From positions 1 to 47,878 of the forward strand of contig NW_003140214.1 in assembly GCF_000003605.2 (NCBI RefSeq): 47,878 nucleotides of DNA, written 5' to 3'. The stretch comes from Saccoglossus kowalevskii. Lineage: Eukaryota > Hemichordata > Enteropneusta > Harrimaniidae. The position numbers were made by a program, and so were the translations under genes. The notes under the pieces are model-generated. The model saw nothing but the letters and a program-made list of their open reading frames with translations, made no database searches and was not told the origin of the DNA. This document shows, piece by piece, positions 36,160 through 47,875 of the stretch; within the stretch, counting starts at the first letter, position 1; each line of letters begins with the position of its first letter.

Positions 36160-38749
36160 TGAAGTTAGCAACTCGACATTGCTTTATGTGTTAAGTGTTC
36201 TGGTAAAGTGAGCAACTCGACATTGCTTGATGTGTTAAGTGTTGTGGTGAAGTGAGCAACTCGACAATGCTTGATGTGTTAAGTGTTCTGGTGAAGTGAG
36301 CAACTCGACATTGCTTGATGTGTTAAGTGTTCTGGTGAAGTGAGCAACTCGACATTGCTTGATGTGTTATCTAGTGAAATGAGCAACTCGACATTGCTTG
36401 ATGTGTTAAGTGTTCTGGTGAAGTGAGCAACTCGACATTGCTTGATGTGTTAAGTGTTCTGGTGAAGTGAGCAACTCGACAATGCTTGATGTGTTAAGTG
36501 TTCTGGTGAAGTGAGCAACTCGACATTGCTCGATGTGTTAAGTGTTCTGGTGAAGTTAGCAACTCGACATTGCTTTATGTGTTAAGTGTTCTGGTGAAGT
36601 GAGCAACTCGACATTGCTTGATGTGTTAAGCGTTCAGGTGAAGTTAGCAACTCGACATTGCTTTATGTGTTAAGTGTTCTGGTGAAGTAAGCAACTCGAC
36701 ATTGCTTGATGTGTTAAGTGTTCTGGTGAAGTGAGCAACTCGACAATGCGTGATGTGTTAAGTGTTCTGGTGAAGTGGGCAACTCGACATTGCTTGATGT
36801 GTTAAGTGTTCTGGTGAAGTGAGCAATTCGACATTGCTTGATGTGTTAAGTGTTCTGGTGAAGTGAGCAACTCGACATTGCTTGATGTGTTAAGTGTTCT
36901 GGTGAAGTGAGCAACTCGACATTGCTTGATGTGTTATCTAGTGAAATGAGCAACTCGACATTGCTTGATGTGTTAAGTATTCTGGTGAAGTGAGCAACTC
37001 GACATTGCTTGATGTGTTAAGTGTTCTGGTGAAGTGAGCAACTCGACATTGCTTGAAGTGTTAAGTGTTCTGGTGAAGTGAGCAACTCGACATTGCTTGA
37101 TGTGTTAAGTGTTCTGGTGAAGTGAGCAACTCGACATTGCTTTATGTGTTAAGTGTTCTGGTGAAGTGAGCAACTCGACATTGCTTGATGTGTTAAGTGT
37201 TCTGGTGAAGTGAGCAACTCGACAATGCTTGATGTGTTAAGTGTTCTGGTGAAGTGAGCAACTCGACATTGCTTGATGTGTTAAGTGTTCTGGTGAAGTG
37301 AGCAACTCGACATTGCTTGATGTGTTATCTAGTGAAATGAGCAACTCGACATTGCTTGATGTGTTAAGTGTTCTGGTGAAGTGAGCAACTCGACATTGCT
37401 TGATGTGTTAAGTGTTCTGGTGAAGTGAGCAACTCGACAATGCTTGATGTGTTAAGTGTTCTTGTGAAGTGAGCAACTCGACATTGCTTGATGTGTTAAG
37501 TGTTCTGGTGAAGTTAGCAACTCGACATTGCTTTATGTGTTAAGTGTTCTGGTGAATTGAGCAACTCGACATTGCTTGATGTGTTAAGCGTTCTGGTGAA
37601 GTTAGCAACTCGACATTGCTTGATGTGTTAAGTGTTCTGGTGAAGTAAGCAACTCGACATTGCTTGATGTGTTAAGTGTTCTGGTGAAGTGAGCAACTCG
37701 ACAATGCTTGATGTGTTAAGTGTTCTGGTGAAGTGGGCAACTCGAACATTGCTTGATGTGTTAAGTGTTCTGGTGAAGTTAGCAACTCGACATTGCTTGA
37801 TGTGTTAAGTGTTCTGGTAAAGTGAGCAACTCGACATTGCTTGATGTGTTAAGTGTTCTAGTGAAATGAGCAACTCGACATTGCTTGATGTGTTAAGTGT
37901 TCTGGTGAAGTGAGCAACTCAACATTGCTTTATGTGTTAAGTGTTCTGGTGAAGTGAGCAACTCGACCTTGCTTTGATGTGTTAAGTGTTCTGGTGAAGT
38001 GAGCAACTCGACAATGCTTGATGTGTTAAGTGTTCTTGTGAAGTGAGCAACTCGACATTGCTTGATGTGTTAAGTGTTCTGGTGAAGTTAGCAACTCGAC
38101 ATTGCTTTATGTGTTAAGTGTTCTGGTGAATTGAGCAACTCGACATTGCTTGATGTGTTAAGTGTTCTGGTGAAGTGAGCAACTCGACATTGCTTGATGT
38201 GTTATCTATTGAAATGAACAACTCGACATTGCTTGATGTGTTAAGTGTTCTGGTGAAGTGAGCAACTCGACATTGCTTGATGTGTTAAGTGTTCTGGTGA
38301 AGTGAGCAACTCGACATTGCTTTATGTGTTAAGTGTTCTGGTGAAGTGAGCAACTCGACATTGCTTGATGTGTTAAGCGCTCTGGTGAAGTTAACAACTC
38401 GACATTGCTTTATGTGTTAAGTGTTCTGGTGAAGTTAGCAACTCGACATTGCTTGATGTGTTAAGTGTTCTGGTGAAGTAAGCAACTCGACATTGCTTGA
38501 TGTGTTAAGTGTTCTGGTGAAGTGAGCAACACGACAATGCTTGATGTGTTAAGTGTTCTGGTGAAGTGGGCAACTCGACATTGCTTGATGTGTTAAGTGT
38601 TCTGGTGAAGTTAGCAACTCGACATTGCTTGATGTGTTAAGTGTTCTGGTGAAGTGAGCAACTCGACATTGCTTGATGTGTTAAGTGTTCTGGTGAAGTG
38701 AGCAACTCGACATTGCTTGATGTGTTAAGTGTTCTGGTGAAGTGAGCAA

Positions 38750-38825
38750 CTCGAACATTGCTTGATGTGTTAGTAGTCTGTGAAGTGAGCAACTCGACAT
38801 TGCTTGAAGTTGTTAAGTGTTCTAG
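38750..38825. other. Indel cluster
   Basis: CTCGAACATTG (extra A), GTTAGTAGTCTGTG (several losses) and TTGAAGTTGTTAAG (extra T) lie within two monomers. The flanks are ordinary units. Confidence 0.68.
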
Positions 38826-40199
38826 TGAAGTGAGCAACTCGACATTGCTTGATGTGTTAAGTGTTCTGGTGCAGTGAGCAACTCGACATTGATTGATGTA
38901 TTAAGTGTTCTGGTGAAGTGAGCAACTTGATAATGCTTGATGTGTTAAGTGTTCTGGTGAAGTGAGCAACTCGACATTGCTTGATGTGTTAAGTGTTCTG
39001 GTGAAGTGAGCAACACGACAATGCTTGATGTGTTAAGTGTTCTGGTGAAGTGAGCAACTCGACATTGCTTGATGTGTTAAGTGTTCTGGTGAAGGGAGCA
39101 ACTCGACATTGCTTGATGTATTAAGTGTTCTGGTGAAGTGAGCAACTCGGCATTGCTTGATGTGTTAAGTTTTCTGGTGAAGTGAGCAACTCGACATTGC
39201 TTGATGTGTTATCTAGTGAAATGAGCAACTCGACATTGCTTGATGTGTTAAGTGTTCTGGTGAAGTGAGCAACTCGACATTGCTTGATGTGTTAAGTGTT
39301 CTGGTGAAGTGAGCAACTCGACATTGCTTGATGTGTTATCTGGTGAAATGAGCAACTCGACATTGCTTGATGTGTTAAGTATTCTGGTGAAGTGAGCAAC
39401 TCGACATTGCTTGATGTGTTAAGTGTTCTGGTGAAGTGAGCAACTCGACATTGCTTGAAGTGTTAAGTGTTCTGGTGAAGTGAGCAACTCGACATTGCTT
39501 GATGTGTTAAGTGTTCTGGTGAAGTGAGCAACTCGACATTGCTTGATGTGTTAAGTGTTCTGGTGAAGTGAGCAACTCGACATTGCTTGATGTGTTAAGT
39601 GTTCTGGTGAAGTGAGCAACTTGACATTGCTTGATGTGTTAAGTGTTCTGGTGAAGTGAGCAACTCGACATTGCTTGATGTGTTAAGTGTTCTGGTGAAG
39701 TGAGCAACTCGACATTGCTTGATGTGTTAAGTGTTCTGGTGAAGTGAGCAACTCGACATTGCTTGATGTGTTAAGTGTTCTGGTGAAGTGAGCAACTCGA
39801 CAATGCTTGATGTGTTAAGTGTTCTGGTGAAGTGAGCAACTCGACATTGCTTGATGTGTTAAGTGTTCTGGTGAAGTGAGCAACTCGACATTGCTTTATG
39901 TGTTAAGTGTTCTGGTGAAGTGAGCAACTCGACATTGCTTGATGTGTTAAGTGTTCTGGTGAAGTGAGCAACTCGACATTGCTTGATGTGTTAAGTGTTC
40001 TGGTGAAGTGAGCAACTCGACATTGCTTTATGTGTTAAGTGTTCTGGTGAAGTGAGCAACTCGACATTGCTTGATGTGTTAAGTGTTCTGGTGAAGTGAA
40101 CAACTCGACATTGCTTGATGTGTTAAGTGTTCTGGTGAAGTGAGCAACTCGACAATGCTTGATGTGTTAAGTGTTCTGGTGAAGTGAGCAACTCGACAT

Positions 40200-40995
40200 T
40201 GCTTGATGTGTTATGTGTTGTGGTGAAGTTTTCAACTCGACATTGCTTGATGTGTTAAGTGTTGTGGTGAAGTGAGCAACTCGACAATGCTTGATGTGTT
40301 AAGTGTTGTGGTGAAGTGAGCAACTCGACATTGCTTGATGTGTTAAGTGTTGAGGTGAAGTGAGCAACTCGACATTGCTTGATGTGTTATCTAGTGAAGT
40401 GAGCAACTCGACATTGCTTGATGTGTTAAGTGTTCTGGTGAAGTGAGCAACTCGACATTGATTGATGTATTAAGTGTTCTGGTGAAGTGAGCAACTTGAC
40501 AATGCTTGATGTGTTAAGTGTTCTGGTGAAGTGAGCAACTCGACATTGCTTGATGTGTTAAGTGTTCTGGTGAAGTGAGCAACACGACAATGCTTGATGT
40601 GTTAAGTGTTCTGGTGAAGTGAGCAACTTGAAATTGCTTGATGTGTTAAGTGTTCTGGTGAAGTGAGCAACTCGACATTGCTTGATGTGTTATCTAGTGA
40701 AATGAGCAACTCGACATTGCTTGATGTGTTAAGTGTTCTGGTGAAGTGAGCAACTCGACATTGCTTGATGTGTTAAGTGTTCTGGTGAAGTGAGCAACTC
40801 GACATTGCTTTATGTGATAAGTGTTCTGGTGAAGTGAGCAACTCGACATTGCTTGATGTGTTAAGTTATGTGGTGAAGTGAGCAACTCGACTTTGCATTA
40901 TGTGATAAGTTTTCTGGTGAAGTGAGCAACTCGACATTGCTTGATGTGTTAAGTGTTGTGGTGAAGTGAGCAACTCGACATTGCTTGATGTGTTA
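40200..40995. repeat. Patch enriched for GTTGTGG / GATAAG variants
   Basis: C8 to G (GTTGTGG) occurs in several units near 40209, 40261, 40303, 40956 and 41000. GTTGAGG lies near 40350, GTTATGTGG near 40865, GATAAG near 40816 and 40902, and CGACTTTGCATT near 40890. Between them lie normal block C-like monomers (40453-40720). This is still array throughout. Confidence 0.72.
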
Positions 40996-41639
40996 AGTGT
41001 TGTGGTGAAGTGAGCAACTCGACATTGCTTGATGTGTTAAGTGTTCTGGTGAAGTGAGCAACTCGACATTGCTTGATGTGTTAAGTGTTCTGGTGAAGTG
41101 AGCAACTCGACATTGCTTTATGTGTTGAGTGTTCTGGTGAAGTGAGCAACTCGACATTGCTTGATGTGTTAAGTGTTCTGGTGAAGTGAGCAACTCGACA
41201 ATGCTTGATGTGTTAAGTGTTCTGGTGAAGTGGGCAACTCGACATTGCTTGATGTGTTAAGTGTTCTGGTGAAGTGAGCAACTCGACAATGCTTGATGTG
41301 TTAAGTGTTCTGGTGAAGTGGGCAACTCGACATTGCTTGATGTGTTAAGTGTTCTGGTGAAGTTAGCAACTCGACATTGCTTGATGTGTTAAGTGTTCTG
41401 GTGAAGTGAGCAACTCGACATTGCTTGATGTGTTAAGTGTTCTGGTGAAGTGAGCAACTCGACCTTGCTTGATGTGTTAAGTGTTCTGGTGAAGTGAGCT
41501 ACTCGACAATGCTTGATGTGTTAAGTGTTCTGGTGAAGTGAGCAACTCGACATTGCTTGATGTGTTAAGTGTTCTAGTGAAGTTAGCAACTCGACATTGC
41601 TTTATGTGTTAAGTGTTCTGGTGAAGTGAGCAACTCGAC

Positions 41640-41790
41640 ATTGCTTGATGTGTTAAGTGTTGTGGTGAAGTGAGCAACTCTACAATGCTTGATGTGTTAA
41701 GTGTTCTGGTGAAGTGAGCAACTCTACATTGCTTGATGTGTTAACTGTTCTGGTGAAGTGAGCAACTCTACATTGCTTGATGTGTTATCT
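41640..41790. repeat. Patch with CTCTAC variants
   Basis: Consecutive monomers carry GTTGTGG, CTCTACAATG, CTCTACATTG, TTAACTG and CTCTACATTG before a short monomer at 41786. The variant set matches that of 8866-9196. The CpG at positions 26-27 is destroyed here by G to T, not by the usual deamination changes. Confidence 0.72.
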
Positions 41791-41884
41791 AGTGAAATGA
41801 GCAACTCGACATTGCTTGATGTGTTAAGTGTTCTGGTGAAGTGAGCAACTCGACATTGCTTGATGTGTTAAGTGTTCTGGTGAA

Positions 41885-41985
41885 GTGACGCTACTCGACA
41901 TTGCTTGATGTGTTAAGTGTTCTGGTGAAGTGAGCACTCGACATTGCTTGATGTGTTATGTAGTGAGATGAGCAACTCGACATGC
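41885..41985. other. Indel cluster
   Basis: GTGACGCTACTCG, GAGCACTCG, GTTATGTAGTGAGATG and GACATGC occur in about 100 bp, directly after a CTCTAC patch and before a normal block at 42000. Confidence 0.66.
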
Positions 41986-44487
41986 TTGATGTGTTAAGTA
42001 TTCTGGTGAAGTGAGCAACTCGACATTGCTTGATGTGTTAAGTGTTCTGGTGAAGTGAGCAACTCGACATTGCTTGAAGTGTTAAGTGTTCTGGTGAAGT
42101 GAGCAACTCGACATTGCTTGATGTGTTAAGTGTTCTGGTGAAGTGAGCAACTCGACATTGCTTGATGTATTAAGTGTTCTGGTGAAGTGAGCAACTCGAC
42201 ATTGCTTGATGTGTTAAGTATTCTGGTGAAGTGAGCAACTCGACATTGCTTGAAGTGTTAAGTGTTCTGGTGAAGTGAGCAACTCGACATTGCTTGATGT
42301 ATTAAGTGTTCTGGTGAAGTGAGCAACTCGGCATTGCTTGATGTGTTAAGTGTTCTGGTGAAGTGAGCAACTCGACATTGCTTGATGTGTTAAGTGTTCT
42401 GGTGAAGTGAGCAACTCGACAATGCTTGATGTGTTAAGTGTTCTGGTGAAGTGAGCAACTCGACATTGCTTGATGTGTTAAGTGTTCTGGTGAAGTGAGC
42501 AACTCGACATTGCTTGATGTGTTATCTAGTGAAGTGAGCAACTCGACATTGCTTGATGTGTTAAGTGTTCTGGTGAAGTGAGCAACTCGACATTGATTGA
42601 TGTATTAAGTGTTCTGGTGAAGTGAGCAACTCGACAATGCTTGATGTGTTAAGTGTTCTGGTGAAGTGAGCAACTCGACATTGCTTGATGTGTTAAGTGT
42701 TCTGGTGAAGTGAGCAACACGACAATGCTCGATGTGTTAAGTGTTCTGATGAAGTGAGCAACTCGACATTGCTTGATGTGTTAAGTGTTCTGGTGATGTG
42801 AGCAACTCGACATTGCTTGATGTGTTATCTAGTGAAATGAGCAACTCGACATTGCTTGATGTGTTAAGTGTTCTGGTGAAGTGAGCAACTCGACATTGCT
42901 TGATGTGTTAAGTGTTCTGGTGAAGTGAGCAACTCGACATTGCTTTATGTGTTAAGTGTTCTGGTGAAGTGAGCAACTCGACATTGCTTGATGTGTTAAG
43001 CGTTCTGGTGAAGTTAGCAACTCGACATTGCTTTATGTGTTAAGTGTTCTGGTGAAGTTAGCAACTCGACATTGCTTGATGTGTTAAGTGTTCTGGTGAA
43101 GTAAGCAAATCGACATTGCTTGATGTGTTAAGTGTTCTGGTGAAGTGAGCAACTCGACAATGCTTGATGTGTTAAGTGTTCTGGTGAAGTGGGCAACTCG
43201 ACATTGCTTGATGTGTTAAGTGTTCTGGTGAAGTTTGCAACTCGACATTGCTTGATGTGTTAAGTGTTCTGGTGAAGTGAGCAACTCGACATTGCTTGAT
43301 GTGTTAAGTGTTCTGGTGAAGTGAGCAACTCGACATTGCTTGATGTGTTAAGTGTTCTGGTGAAGTGAGCAACTCGACATTGCTTGATGTGTTAAGTTTT
43401 CTGGTGAAGTGAGCAACTCGACATTGCTTGATGTGTTAAGTGTTCTGGTGAAGTGAGCAACTCGACATTGCTTGATGTATTAAGTGTTCTGGTGAAGTGA
43501 GCAACTCGGCATTGCTTGATGTGTTAAGTTTTCTGGTGAAGTGAGCAACTCGACATTGCTTGATGTGTTAAGTGTTCTGGTGAAGTGAGCAACTCGACAA
43601 TGCTTGATGTGTTGAGTGTTCTGGTGAAGTGAGCAACTCGACATTGCTTGATGTGTTAAGTGTTCTGGTGAAGTGAGCAACTCGACATTGCTTGATGTGT
43701 TATCTAGTGAAATGAGCAACTCGACATTGCTTGATGTGTTAAGTGTTCTGGTGAAGTGAGCAACTCGACATTGCTTGATGTGTTAAGTGTTCTGGTGAAG
43801 TGAGCAACTCGACATTGCTTTATGTGTTAAGTGTTCTGGTGAAGTGAGCAACTCGACATTGCTTGATGTGTTAAGCGCTCTGGTGAAGTTAGCAACTCGA
43901 CATTGCTTTATGTGTTAAGTGTTCTGGTGAAGTTAGCAACTCGACACTGCTTGATGTGTTAAGTGTTCTGGTGAAGTAAGCAACTCGACATTGCTTGATG
44001 TGTTAAGTGTTCTGGTGAAGTGAGCAACACGACAATGGTTGATGTGTTAAGTGTTCTGGTGAAGTGGGCAACTCGACATTGCTTGATGTGTTAAGTGTTC
44101 TGGTGAAGTTAGCAACTCGACATTGCTTGATGTGTTAAGTGTTCTGGTGAAGTGAGCAACTCGACATTGCTTGATGTGTTAAGTGTTCTGGTGAAGTGAG
44201 CAACTCGACATTGCTTGATGTGTTAAGTGTTCTGGTGAAGTGAGCAACTCGACATTGCTTGATGTGTTAAGTGTTCTGGTGAAGTGAGCAACTCGACATT
44301 GCTTGATGTGTTAAGTGTTCTGGTGAAGTTAGCAACTCGACATTGCTTTATGTGTTAAGTGTTCTGGTGAAGTGAGCAACTCGACATTGCTTGATGTGTT
44401 ATGTGTTGTGGTGAAGTAAGCAACTCGACAATGCTTGATGTGTTAAGTGTTCTGGTGAAGTGAGCAACTCGACATTGCTTGATGTGT

Positions 44488-45150
44488 TATCTAGTGAAAT
44501 GAGCAACTCGACATTGCTTGATGTGTTAAGTGTTCTGGTGAAGTGAGCAACTCGACATTGCTTGATGTGTTAAGTGTTCTGGTGAAGTGAGCAACTCGAC
44601 AATGCTTGATGTGTTAAGTGTTCTGGTGAAGTGAGCAACTCGACATTGCTTGATGTGTTAAGTGTTCTGGTGAAGTTAGCAACTCGACATTGCTTTATGT
44701 GTTAAGTGTTCTGGTGAAGTGAGCAACTCGACATTGCTTGATGTGTTAAGCGTTCTGGTGAAGTTAGCAACTCGACATTGCTTTATGTGTTAAGTGTTCT
44801 GGTGAAGTAAGCAACTCGACATTGCTTGATGTGTTAAGTGTTCTGGTGAAGTGAGCAACTCGACAATGCGTGATGTGTTAAGTGTTCTGGTGAAGTTAGC
44901 AACTCGACATTGCTTTATGTGTTAAGTGTTCTGGTGAAGTGAGCAACTCGACATTGCTTGATGTGTTAAGCGTTCTGGTGAAGTTAGCAACTCGACATTG
45001 CTTTATGTGTTAAGTGTTCTGGTGAAGTGAGCAACTCGACATTGCTTGATGTGTTAAGTGTTCTGGTGAAGTGAGTAACTCGACATTGCTTGATGTGTTA
45101 AGTGTTCTGGTGAAGTGAGGAACTCGACATTGCTTGATGTGGTATCTAGT
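44488..45150. repeat. Higher-order block D, related copy 3
   Basis: This copy matches 30616-31280 in variant order: short monomer, ACAATG, GTTAGC-CTTTAT, GCGTTC, GTAAGC, ACAATGCGTG, a second GCGTTC, GAGTAAC, GAGGAAC, short monomer. It is intact where the 31.2-kb copy has lost bases, so it serves as a clean reference for that patch. Confidence 0.77.
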
Positions 45151-45288
45151 GAAATGAGCAACTCGACATTGCTTGATGTGTTAAGTATTCTGGTGAAGTG
45201 AGCAACTCGACATTGCTTGATGTGTTAAGTGTTCTGGTGAAGTGAGCAACTCGACATTGCTTGAAGTGTTAAGTGTTCTGGTGAAGTG

Positions 45289-46471
45289 AGCAACTCGACA
45301 TTGCTTGATGTGTTAAGTGTTCTGGTGAAGTGAGCAACTCGACATTGCTTTATGTGTTAAGTGTTCTGGTGAAGTGAGCAACTCGACATTGCTTGATGTG
45401 TTAAGTGTTCTGGTGAAGTGAGCAACTCGACAATGCTTGATGTGTTAAGTGTTCTGGTGAAGTGAGCAACTCGACATTGCTTGATGTGTTAAGTGTTCTG
45501 GTGAAGTGAGCAACTCGACATTGCTTGATGTGTTATCTAGTGAAATGAGCAACTCGACATTGCTTGATGTGTTAAGTGTTCTGGTGAAGTGAGCAACTCG
45601 ACATTGCTTGATGTGTTAAGTGTTCTGGTGAAGTGAGCAACTCGACAATGCTTGATGTGTTAAGTGTTCTTGTGAAGTGAGCAACTCGACATTGCTTGAT
45701 GTGTTAAGTGTTCTGGTGAAGTTAGCAACTCGACATTGCTTTATGTGTTAAGTGTTCTGGTGAATTGAGCAACTCGACATTGCTTGATGTGTTAAGCGTT
45801 CTGGTGAAGTTAGCAACTCGACATTGCTTTATGTGTTAAGTGTTCTGGTGAAGTAAGCAACTCGACATTGCTTGATGTGTTAAGTGTTCTGGTGAAGTGA
45901 GCAACTCGACAATGCTTGATGTGTTAAGTGTTCTGGTGAAGTGGGCAACTCGACATTGCTTGATGTGTTAAGTGTTCTGGTGAAGTGAGCAACTCGACAA
46001 TGCTTGATGTGTTAAGTGTTCTGGTGAAGTGGGCAACTCGACATTGCTTGATGTGTTAAGTGTTCTGGTGAAGTTAGCAACTCGACATTGCTTGATGTGT
46101 TAAGTGTTCCGGTGAAGTGAGCAACTCGACATTGCTTTATGTGTTAAGTGTTCTGGTGAATTGAGCAACTCGACATTGCTTGATGTGTTAAGCGTTCTGG
46201 TGAAGTTAGCAACTCGACATTGCTTTATGTGTTAAGTGTTCTGGTGAAGTAAGCAACTCGACATTGCTTGATGTGTTAAGTGTTCTGGTGAAGTGAGCAA
46301 CTCGACAATGCTTGATGTGTTAAGTGTTCTGGTGAAGTGGGCAACTCGACATTGCTTGATGTGTTAAGTGTTCTGGTGAAGTGAGCAACTCGACAATGCT
46401 TGATGTGTTAAGTGTTCTGGTGAAGTGGGCAACTCGACATTGCTTGATGTGTTAAGTGTTCTGGTGAAGTT
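45289..46471. repeat. 27-monomer higher-order repeat, copy 1 (1183 bp)
   Basis: This is the first copy of a directly repeated 1183-bp unit, equal to 26 long monomers plus one 39-bp monomer. Landmarks in order are CTTTAT at about 45349, the short monomer at 45534, TTCTTG at 45667, the GAATTG variant, GCGTTC with GTTAGC, GTAAGC, ACAATG, GTGGGC, and TTCCGG at 46107. Each recurs 1183 bp later. The left edge is set by a GTGAGC versus GTTAGC mismatch near 45288. Confidence 0.88.
45794..45969. repeat. Representative four-monomer ordered cassette
   Basis: Four successive units carry T4C+G18T+G37T (AAGCG, GTTAGC, CTTTAT), then G18A (GTAAGC), then T31A (ACAATG), then A19G (GTGGGC). This order, sometimes with an extra GTTAGC unit inserted, recurs around 101, 3229, 5060, 8030, 12030, 17014, 21818, 22254, 25338, 33391, 36630, 43000, 46192, 46978 and 47375. 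It looks like a conserved seed of the higher-order repeats. Confidence 0.82.
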
Positions 46472-47654
46472 AGCAACTCGACATTGCTTGATGTGTTAAG
46501 TGTTCTGGTGAAGTGAGCAACTCGACATTGCTTTATGTGTTAAGTGTTCTGGTGAAGTGAGCAACTCGACATTGCTTGATGTGTTAAGTGTTCTGGTGAA
46601 GTGAGCAACTCGACAATGCTTGATGTGTTAAGTGTTCTGGTGAAGTGAGCAACTCGACATTGCTTGATGTGTTAAGTGTTCTGGTGAAGTGAGCAACTCG
46701 ACATTGCTTTATGTGTTATCTAGTGAAATGAGCAACTCGACATTGCTTGATGTGTTAAGTGTTCTGGTGAAGTGAGCAACTCGACATTGCTTGATGTGTT
46801 AAGTGTTCTGGTGAAGTGAGCAACTCGACAATGCTTGATGTGTTAAGTGTTCTTGTGAAGTGAGCAACTCGACATTGCTTGATGTGTTAAGTGTTCTGGT
46901 GAAGTTAGCAACTCGACATTGCTTTATGTGTTAAGTGTTCTGGTGAATTGAGCAACTCGACATTGCTTGATGTGTTAAGCGTTCTGGTGAAGTTAGCAAC
47001 TCGACATTGCTTTATGTGTTAAGTGTTCTGGTGAAGTAAGCAACTCGACATTTGCTTGATGTGTTAAGTGTTCTGGTGAAGTGAGCAACTCGACAATGCT
47101 TGATGTGTTAAGTGTTCTGGTGAAGTGGGCAACTCGACATTGCTTGATGTGTTAAGTGTTCTGGTGAAGTGAGCAACTCGACAATGCTTGATGTGTTAAG
47201 TGTTCTGGTGAAGTGGGCAACTCGACATTGCTTGATGTGTTAAGTGTTCTGGTGAAGTTAGCAACTCGACATTGCTTGATGTGTTAAGTGTTCCGGTGAA
47301 GTGAGCAACTCGACATTGCTTTATGTGTTAAGTGTTCTGGTGAATTGAGCAACTCGACATTGCTTGATGTGTTAAGCGTTCTGGTGAAGTTAGCAACTCG
47401 ACATTGCTTTATGTGTTAAGTGTTCTGGTGAAGTAAGCAACTCGACATTGCTTGATGTGTTAAGTGTTCTGGTGAAGTGAGCAACTCGACAATGCTTGAT
47501 GTGTTAAGTGTTCTGGTGAAGTGGGCAACTCGACATTGCTTGATGTGTTAAGTGTTCTGGTGAAGTGAGCAACTCGACAATGCTTGATGTGTTAAGTGTT
47601 CTGGTGAAGTGGGCAACTCGACATTGCTTGATGTGTTAAGTGTTCTGGTGAAGT
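46472..47654. repeat. 27-monomer higher-order repeat, copy 2
   Basis: This is the second tandem copy. The short monomer is at 46717, TTCTTG at 46850 and TTCCGG at 47291. It has one extra T in ACATTTGC near 47052, so the distance to copy 1 becomes 1184 beyond that point. CTTTAT replaces CTTGAT near 46708. Otherwise I saw almost no differences, which suggests a recent duplication. It ends where GTTAGC in copy 1 meets GTGAAC in the following sequence. Confidence 0.87.
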
Positions 47655-47655
47655 G

Positions 47656-47875
47656 AACAACTCGACATTGCTTGATGTGTTAAGTGTTCTGGTGAAGTGA
47701 GCAACTCGACAATGCTTGATGTGTTAAGTGTTCTGGTGAAGTGAGCAACTCGACATTGCTTGATGTATTAAGTATGCTGGTGAAGTGAGCAACTCGACAT
47801 TGCTTGATGTATTAAGTATGCTGGTGAAGTGAGCAACTCGACATTACTTGATGTGTTAAGTGTTCTGGTGAAGTG
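47656..47875. repeat. Terminal block matching 29271-29490
   Basis: At the right edge GAACAAC, ACAATG, two successive GTATTAAGTATGCTGG units and CATTACTTGATG repeat 29271-29490 at offset 18385. The last three bases of the window differ from the partner. The junction with the preceding 1183-bp repeat is at about 47655, so this is a switch between two higher-order contexts. Confidence 0.78.
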
